Source: Sthenelais limicola
Lineage: Eukaryota > Annelida > Polychaeta > Phyllodocida > Sigalionidae
DNA length: 64,000 bases
Direction: 5' to 3'
Assembly: GCA_942159475.1 (NCBI GenBank)
Contig: OW804097.1
Coordinates: forward strand, 110,608,582-110,672,581
In this document: one piece after another, positions 57,956 to 64,000 of the stretch
How positions within the stretch are numbered: the first letter of the stretch is position 1
Layout: every line of letters begins with the position of its first letter
Notes under the pieces: model-generated
What the model saw: only the letters and a program-made list of their open reading frames with translations
Database searches by the model: none
Told to the model about the DNA's origin: nothing
Made by a program: the position numbers and the translations under genes

Positions 57956-58239
57956 GTATACTGCAGACCCCTAATATTCATTAAGTCTTATTTCATGAAG
58001 TACTATATAGTGTCTGAATGTGCTCTTTACGTTCGGAAAGTTGGTAAAATATTGACAAATCATAGAAGAAAATCTGTTTCACCGGTGACCAATATTCTAT
58101 GCAAATCTGACAATATAATTACTAACCCAAAAGCTAGTACACGACCAAATATAATATAGCAACTGTGTTTTATATTACTTTTGATTGCTGGTAAGGATGT
58201 GACGTCACCATTTTATCAACAATCAAATCACAAGTAAAA
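57956..58239. other. Intron sequence, no recognised feature
   Basis: Nothing recognised. Confidence 0.4.
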
Positions 58240-58312
58240 AGAGTCATAAGTTTGAGAAATATATTTCTGCGACGTATGACTCATTTATCTTTAACACATC
58301 ACATAACAATTA
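58240..58312. repeat. Family C right-arm fragment, copy 20
   Basis: tttctgcgacgtatgactca then tttatctttaacacatcac, ending about 55 bases before the second CUB exon. Confidence 0.7.
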
Positions 58313-58365
58313 TAAAGACTCATTGGAACAAAATGACTGACCCTATAATGTTTTATATTTTTCAG

Positions 58366-58573
58366 CTAAATACAATGTGGGTACCCGTATAGCACCGCAC
58401 GTATGTGGGTACACCATAAAGAGTGAACAGACACCCCGGGGTACCGTATATTCACCCACGTACCCCGGCATGTATCCTGATGACGTATTCTGCTTCTACA
58501 AACTTCAAGGTCAGGCTGGACAAAGGATACGTTTTACATTCGTTGACCTTGACCTCTACTCCGGTGGTGACCA
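58366..58573 (+). CDS. CUB-domain exon, linker plus N-terminal half of the next CUB domain
   Basis: An internal exon of 208 bases after a T-rich acceptor (atatttttcag, AG at 58364-58365), ending at donor gtaagt (58574). Its first two bases complete the codon left open at 18510, giving Ala, then KYNVGTRIAPHVCGYTIKSE. The hallmark CUB opening follows: Cys in VCGY, then GTVYSPTYPGMYPDD, then Cys in VFCFYKL, then GQRIRFTFVDLDLYSGGD. The two cysteines are the expected first disulfide. The position after the final DL, often Glu in calcium-binding CUB domains, is Tyr, so calcium binding by this domain is doubtful. The exon ends with two bases (CA) of a split codon, a phase-2 intron at the same place where the previous CUB domain is split. 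The domain's second half should be on the next exon, beyond the window or unrecognised. SOL-1-like identity is moderate; CUB identity is strong. Confidence 0.9.
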
Positions 58574-59520
58574 GTAAGTAACCTTTTACTCTATTCATTT
58601 GTTTTATTCAACTTTTTCCACATGATTTTTTTAGGAATATTACATATCATGTTTGCACGCTCAGGCATTCTGGGTGGTTTTCGTTGTGCCATGATAGAAA
58701 GATGCCGAGGAAGAGTCTTCATTGCAACGAGGAATCTTTCTTGGCGAGTTATAAGAAAATATTGTTTGTATTATCTCCAGGTATTAAATTGTTTGTTAGC
58801 TTATAACTAATTGAAACTAAATATCCAGTTTCCTCCAAAATAATTATTTATACACTTTGTAAGGATAGTTGTTACATTACCTTTGTGTTGTTAACAGATA
58901 TTATAGGTTTTTATCACATGTGAACATGTATGACAGTAATATACCGTAGCTCTTTGCCTACAATATTGAATAGATGGAAAAGAATGGAACGGCATCTTGT
59001 GAAAACATGGAACATATATTCCCCAATTATATATATGAGCCCCTAAACCTGGTTTCACTTATTGGCATTAGGGTTCATTAACAGGCAAATAATTATAGTT
59101 ACGTTGTTTTTGTACACCATTGCCTTTATTGCAATATGTAAAGTATAGTGTTGAGTTTATGACAGATGAGGGGACGATTGGTTCACATTTTAATTGATTT
59201 TGATAGAGGGCAGAATTTAGTTTAGTTAATTTTTGTTTAAATTTGTTTATTTCGTCCAAGCATAACATCCAAACTGCATGAGGCTTATTCCAGCTCATCC
59301 TGACAATAAATCATTACAGGACATTTATTTATAAAGCTAGTATAAGGCATTAAAGTTTTAGGCATTACTACTGGTAAAACACACTACTTTGATAGATAAT
59401 ATGTGGATATGTTTTCATTACTAAATCAAAGACACTTTTTTTAACAATCGGGAAATAACATATAACGAGACTATTTCTTCGTATTATATTATCTCTAGCA
59501 GTTCTCTGTATACCAACTTG
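58574..59520. other. Start of the next intron
   Basis: Begins gtaagtaacc. No CUB second half and no repeat family recognised. Confidence 0.45.
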
Positions 59521-59525
59521 AAAAA
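59521..59525 (-). terminator. RNA polymerase III terminator of tRNA-Ser
   Basis: A run of five T on the minus strand starts five bases after the tRNA 3' end. This is the usual pol III stop signal and supports a functional tRNA gene. Confidence 0.8.
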
Positions 59526-59529
59526 CATA

Positions 59530-59611
59530 CGCAGTCGGCAGGGTTCGAACCTACGCGGGCAGTGCCCATTGGATTTCAAGTCCAACGCCTTAACCACTCG
59601 GCCACGACTGC
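59530..59611 (-). tRNA. tRNA-Ser (anticodon TGA)
   Basis: The minus strand folds as a complete 82-nt class II tRNA. The acceptor stem is GCAGTCG paired with CGACTGC with discriminator G. The D arm is GCCGAGTGGTTAAGGC. The anticodon stem TTGGA/TCCAA encloses loop CTTGAAA, giving anticodon TGA. The long variable arm is a GGGC/GCCC hairpin, and the T arm is GTAGG-TTCGAAC-CCTGC. The internal A box (TGGCCGAGTGG) and B box (GGTTCGAACCC) for RNA polymerase III are intact. A TTTTT terminator follows within ten bases. It lies antisense to the CUB gene, about 950 bases after the second exon. No intron and no CCA are encoded, as usual for a nuclear gene. Confidence 0.97.
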
Positions 59612-59829
59612 TCCGTGGACGTCCCCCAGCTGATATATTATAGATTAGTGGCTTTACTAAAACTGCCATTTCGCGTATAAGCTGAGCTACGGACAGTGAA
59701 TGGTCAAAACCATGAGTGTAATACCATCTGTTTCATCATGATAAACAAATGTGCTAATAGAGAACGCGGGGAAATGGAGAGGATGGTACATATGGGAGAG
59801 ATATGACGTGGTAACTCATTTTAAAATAC

Positions 59830-60292
59830 TTCATGTGACACACCAAAATGTTTTGAAAAAGATGGATTTTGAGATAGGCTATCATCATATATTTGAGACT
59901 AAGTGGATTCCAACGATGTTAACATTTAGCAAATATACAAATTAATTTCTATAATTGTTTATGTTTGGTTTTTGTTTATGTTTGAACATAAATTGTACAA
60001 TATTTGTGGATTTGGGATTGGCAAGTACCCAAATATACTCCATAGAAACGTAGGATTATATTTGGGCAACCTGAACATTAGATTTAGCTAATTCATTAGT
60101 GATTGGATATCAAGAAATGTTGCCGACTTTTTATGCATAAAAAATGTTGAAGTAGGCCTACTTATTAGGCTTATTAGATACCCTACTTTTTATCATCATT
60201 AGAATCAGATTGATCTCATATTTTCAAATATGATGATATCTCAAAATCCATTTTTGTTGCAACTTGTGACTCATTTTCCTGTGACACATCAC
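59830..60292. repeat. Family C element, copy 21
   Basis: gatggattttgagataggct at left; tctcaaaatccatttttgtt, cttgtgactcattttcctgt then gacacatcac at right, the best-kept right arm. Confidence 0.8.
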
Positions 60293-60420
60293 ATATATAT
60301 ATATGCTTACAGTGGCAGTAACTAGAACATTGCAAAGAGGAAAATGTCAGGACGTTCCTTCCTATTGATGTAGTTATTTAAGTTGAACAGCACAAACAAT
60401 ATCCAAGGGAGAACCATGCT

Positions 60421-60762
60421 CATAGGGGATTTGCATGGCCGCCATCTTGAATCACAATTCGCATGGAATTATGGGAATTGGATCTAACTGTAAAAGCTGT
60501 TAAAAGCATGGAATATTTAACAGTGATCTCATGTGAATTGCCAAATATGTCACATGTTTCCATGAAACAGTTGTCTTCAACTTTTCCCTCATGCACTTGT
60601 CTTCCTACATCATTAGGCCTACACAAGCTAGGATATTTGTGAAAAGATCTTTTTTATTTTTTCCTTTAAAATGTTGCTGGATATCTGTATGTCGGATTTT
60701 AACAGAATCGAGTCCACCATGCAAAGTAACAGACAGGTTTCAGGACTTGCAATTCCCCTATT
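60421..60762 (+). repeat. Family G MITE, copy 10
   Basis: cataggggatttgcatggcc then gccatcttgaatcacaattc; right end ggacttgcaattcccctatt. Confidence 0.8.
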
Positions 60763-61041
60763 CACTCTTTGACTATTTGATAGTTGACAAAATAATTCAT
60801 ATGGCACAGAGCGAGCTCAACAACAGAGCTCTCACATTTTACCCGAGCCAAACATTTCCCGTTATATTGTCGGGAATTATTATTTCTAACATACCTTTTT
60901 AGGATGGTCTATATGTTATTTCCAGTGTGCTACATTCGTTTTTTTTCCAGCACGAGACTCGCTTATTTCTTCCCACCTTCCCACACACACACTTTTGTTA
61001 TGCTCATCTTCTGACTTTACTTCTTAGGTATTGTTTTACTA
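60763..61041. other. No recognised feature
   Basis: Nothing recognised. Confidence 0.4.
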
Positions 61042-61286
61042 TATGTGATGTGTTCCAGGAAACTGAGTTACAAGTCGCAAAATCGATATTTGTCATAGTG
61101 TTTTATTTGTAGGATGTCTTTGTGGGAATGTGTTAGTTTGTTGGAGTGCTTAACGCTGTTTATAGCATGAATACAGTGCAAACTATTTTTATATAGACAT
61201 ATCTACTGTTTGGAATCGGATTGATCTCATCTTCTCATATATGATGATATCTCAAAATCCAATATTTGCGGCTGAAACACAGCACA
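61042..61286 (+). repeat. Family C element, copy 22
   Basis: atgtgatgtgttccaggaaa, tcgcaaaatcgatatttg, right arm gatatctcaaaatccaatat then gctgaaacacagcac. Confidence 0.75.
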
Positions 61287-62394
61287 TGTATCGTCCCCCG
61301 TTATCCCCTGTAGTGATTTCCCTCTCCATTTCTCCATGGATACAGTTCAGTTCAATGTTCTATAGTCTCCCATGGCTCCATAACTCTATGCATTCGAATT
61401 AAACATATTATTTATTCGTACCTGCACTGTATAACAAGAAGACATACTTCTGAAAGATGAGTTCATGTCCCAAGACTACATTGAAACTGTGAAAACATTA
61501 AACCATCTACATTATTTCATAAGGTCAATGTAGGAATAAGATTAACCCATATACATTCATAAGGTTGTGTAGAAATAAGATCAAACCATCAACATCCATA
61601 AGGTCATGTAAATGTAATGATAAATACGAAAGTATTCAGTCAAACAGGGAGTATAGCAAACGCTTCCCTTCCTCCCTAACTCTATGTATTTTCCATTCCC
61701 TTCATAATCCTTCCTGTATTCCCCTGAGCTCTGTCACTTACATCTATCATTTCCTCATATCCTCGTCCCCCACTTCATTCTGAATCAGTAGGATTAGTGT
61801 CAAATGGACTTAGTAAGAGCCTGGACCATCGAGTGGACCCATGATCCGATAGAGCTGCTTTTGAATCTCTGTGATTTGTACATTGTTCTCTAGAGGATCC
61901 TCATTCTACTTTTGCGTTTGTATTTCTTAATTCTGTGTTACACCTCTGTCAGTAGTAGGTTATGCCCGTTATATGTCATCTAGTTCTCATAATTACCAAA
62001 TGTTTGATCCCCAAAAATTGAGGTATACAGTGGACACACTGTATACCTCAAGTGACCATACCGCAAAATAGATAGATAGTGACCTGGGGCTATTATATAT
62101 GACCCCAGATGGATTTATATCTGTATTTTTCAGACTACTTTGTACTGAAATATCCTTGGAACCACAGATCTAATAGTATTTAGGCTTTACTGATAGAACC
62201 ATGGGGTAGTACACTACCATCTGCATCTGTGAGAACTGGGAAGGCAATTGCCATTACCCCCTTTTGTCGGATGGATTACTTTATATCCTTGGGATTATAC
62301 ACTAAACATTGCACTATCAGGCCCGATTTCAATATCGCTCATTAATCCTACAATAAAATCATGTGCAAAAGCCCCCACCATGACAAACAGATCT
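61287..62394. other. No recognised feature
   Basis: A short inverted repeat, gaggtatacagtg / cactgtatacctc, sits at 62020-62050. Otherwise nothing recognised. Confidence 0.4.
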
Positions 62395-62690
62395 ATAGGC
62401 CAACCGGAAGTACTCGCCTGACTTGCGTAGCCGCCACTTTAGCTGGTGGACGCACTTCCGGGGACGTCACAAGGCAGGAGTGGTGATGCGTTGTCTCAGA
62501 CGTCGGCCCGGGCGACAGGTTAAAACGCGCAGGTCTGAGACACAGAGGACATGATTATTACTCTGTCGGTAGATGGCAGCCATTTCAGAGGGGGCAGTTA
62601 GTGGGCAGATTGGCCAGGATCAGTGACAGGTGTGAGGCCGGTATAAATGGCGTGTCCGCGGGTTAACACTAGGCCATTTGAGGACGCTTT
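62395..62690. promoter_or_regulatory. CpG-rich promoter/enhancer-like patch (candidate)
   Basis: A block with CpG density far above the surroundings. It holds CCGGAAGT (62404) and an inverted ACTTCCGG (62453), both ETS-type sites. The second runs into GGACGTCAC (CRE-like). CGTCGGCCCGGGCG and TATAAATGG (62643) follow. No repeat family matches. It could be a promoter or enhancer; no downstream first exon was recognised. Confidence 0.35.
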
Positions 62691-62755
62691 ATGCAATGGA
62701 ATGCTGAATGCTGAACTGAAAATGATATTATCTATATAGATAGCATACTAGATAG

Positions 62756-62934
62756 AGTGAGTGAGATTGGTTGCTTTACGTCCTCATCAACACATTTAAG
62801 ATGGTTATATCAAGGGCGGGAGAGCTGAAAGGGAGGCAGTTTATAATCATACCCAGGAAATAGAGACAGAGAAGAAGGGAGAGAGAGACAGAGAAAAGAG
62901 ACAGAAAGGCACTTTATGGTCATACCCAGGACCA
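62756..62934 (-). mobile_element. Family A SINE-like retroposon, copy 7
   Basis: Complete dimeric antisense copy (gagtgagtgagattggttgc to ggtcatacccaggacc). Flanks actagataga / actatatagaa look like a target-site duplication with one mismatch. Confidence 0.85.
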
Positions 62935-63005
62935 CACACTATATAGAATACTCTGTCTGCTTTTCTAAGGAATGAAACTGACGCAGACCCAAAATCAAGT
63001 GTTTA

Positions 63006-63161
63006 CAGTCTAGGCTCAAAACCTCTCAGATCAGTCAAGACTGGTATGTCAGTGATTGGACGCCTACTGCGCAAATGGGTTTCCCGCCCTGGATTTGGCG
63101 TCCTAATGGGATTATAAAGGCATTTTGTAGTTTTGAGCGAGCGGCAACTCTCAGCCTAGAC
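63006..63161 (+). repeat. Family H element, copy 13
   Basis: cagtctaggctcaaaacctc, gtatgtcagtgattggacgc, ends ctctcagcctagac; shortened interior. Confidence 0.75.
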
Positions 63162-63481
63162 ATTTTACACAGATGATAATTCTTTGATCCTACGCACCAG
63201 TTGGGTCACATCGATCCAAGCCAGCCACAACAATTGTTGTGATTATTCTGAATTATAACGTCAATGTTTCCTATTCCATCCTTTTCTCTTAAACAATGTA
63301 TTAAATCTCTTGTTTTTAACACTTCAACTTCCCAGATATCAGAGTAATCTCGATTTAACTCTTTTTATCTATAATTAATGAACATTACCTCACTTTGTAC
63401 ACATAATTAGTCTTATTCTCCACGGTAACTACTGGATGTATATAATTGTGGGGATGTGGGGCGGCCGAGTACGTGGTCTAA
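63162..63481. other. No recognised feature
   Basis: Nothing recognised. Confidence 0.4.
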
Positions 63482-63683
63482 AACCCTGCCCACACACAGC
63501 CGATTTGTCCCCCGATTGCCCCCCGATTTGGGTCTCCCGATGAATCCTATGATTTCATTTCCAGTCCTGGTTTATTCTTTTGAAATCATCAACCAGGATT
63601 GGAAATGAAATCCTAGGATTCATCAGGAGACCCAAATCGGGGGACAATCGGGGGACAAATCGGCTGTGTGTGGGCAGGGTCTT
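63482..63683. repeat. Family E foldback element, copy 2 (near-perfect hairpin)
   Basis: Left arm from aaccctgcccacacacagcc, right arm ending ggctgtgtgtgggcagggtc then tt. The arms pair for about 90 bp with few mismatches and a loop of about 15 bases around 63582. Confidence 0.85.
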
Positions 63684-63815
63684 AAGCACTGGGTCGGCCC
63701 AGTGGCATGAACATGTTGTAGGTTCGAACCCGGGCACGGCTACAATTTCACCTCCTCCCCCCCCCCCTTCCCCCCGCCGAAGTACTAGAGGAAGACCCCC
63801 ATTGCAGTGATCTTG
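63684..63815 (+). mobile_element. Family S tRNA-derived SINE, copy 2
   Basis: An A-box-like gtcggcccagtggca and a perfect B box GGTTCGAACCC (63721-63731) lie about 30 bp apart, without a tRNA anticodon arm. They are followed by the tail shared with 18578 (cacggctacaatttcacctc, gtactagaggaagacc). A C run lies at 63757-63776. Confidence 0.65.
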
Positions 63816-63879
63816 TCCTGGTTGAGAGAGGAAGAAGTAGAAATGAGGAAAAGTAGATACAATTATAAATGATAGAGAT

Positions 63880-64000
63880 ATCTGAGTATTATTGGTATTG
63901 CGTTTATTTAAGATATCTGTTTGGTTGGGTTGAACTGCATTTGAACCTAATTTCTGTCTTAAATTTGGTATATTTGAGAAGATTGGTGAAGGGCATTTGT
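63880..64000 (+). repeat. Family B MITE, copy 10 (5' truncated, runs off window)
   Basis: tctgtttggttgggttgaac and atttgagaagattggtgaag match the right half of family B; the window ends before the terminal repeat. Confidence 0.7.

Larger units (their letters stand above)
18511..58365 (+). other. Intron of 39,855 bases between the two CUB exons
   Basis: It is bounded by GTAAGT at 18511 and TTTTTCAG ending at 58365, in phase 1. The phases of the two exons fit and the joined reading gives the normal CUB-linker-CUB order, so no exon is needed between them, although a skipped or alternative exon cannot be excluded. I read the intron on both strands and saw no further CUB half. It is filled mainly with MITE and SINE copies listed separately. 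No clear recursive splice site (pyrimidine tract plus CAGGTAAG) was seen. Confidence 0.75.

Noticed and set aside
63692..63740. Second tRNA gene
   Set aside because: A- and B-box-like motifs are present, but there is no anticodon arm or acceptor stem. It is a tRNA-derived SINE.
1..64000. Bacterial operon or phage content
   Set aside because: There are no long ORFs, no ribosome-binding-site spacing and no operon layout. Introns and dispersed SINE/MITE copies show animal nuclear DNA.

Overview
This is AT-rich, intron- and repeat-dominated animal DNA. The only protein-coding sequence I can support is two exons of one plus-strand gene, at 18299-18510 and 58366-58573, separated by an intron of 39,855 bases. 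Together they encode the second half of one CUB domain followed directly by the first half of the next. The donor phase of the first exon fits the acceptor phase of the second. The protein is probably an extracellular or membrane CUB protein of the suppressor-of-lurcher (SOL-1)/Neto type. That family name rests on remembered resemblance and is less certain than the CUB call. The missing halves of both domains lie outside the window. One tRNA gene, Ser(UGA), lies antisense at 59530-59611, just past the second exon.

The organism is most likely a marine lophotrochozoan, probably a mollusc. The reasons are the short exons with canonical GT-AG introns, the absence of any bacterial gene density, and a SINE whose 3' end (GGGCGTAAAGCAACCAATC followed by an ACTC microsatellite) resembles 3' tails common in gastropod and bivalve retroposons. 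The tail resemblance is from memory and was not searched.

Nearly everything else is dispersed repeats. I sorted them by eye into families. Family A is a dimeric SINE-like retroposon with short target-site duplications (7 copies). Family B is a 237-bp TA-flanked MITE (10 copies). Family C is a foldback MITE of about 300-500 bp whose arms carry TGAGTCA (more than 20 copies). Family D is a roughly 110-bp TTA-flanked MITE (3 copies). Family E is a long-hairpin foldback (2 copies). Family F has terminal repeats reading GGGGCCTGTTGTATAAGC and an internal minisatellite (9 copies). Family G is a MITE with octamer and YY1-like motifs in its ends (11 copies). Family H starts CAGTCTAGGCTCAGAG (about 14 copies). 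Family I has ends reading CTTTAAAGCTGCACTCTCAG (9 copies). Family L is a single foldback, and family S is a tRNA-derived SINE (2 copies). Several nested insertions give relative ages.

Layout: 1-18.3 kb is upstream intron or 5' flank, with repeats, a pair of RFX-type X-boxes (3638-3673), a triplicated TGTCAATCA segment (11218-11408) and a CpG-rich promoter-like patch (15100-15300). The interval 18.3-18.5 kb is the first exon. The interval 18.5-58.4 kb is the large intron, packed with MITEs. The interval 58.4-58.6 kb is the second exon. The interval 58.6-64 kb is the next intron, with the tRNA, more repeats and a CpG-rich patch near 62.4-62.7 kb. Family boundaries and copy counts are visual estimates, and no database search was possible.
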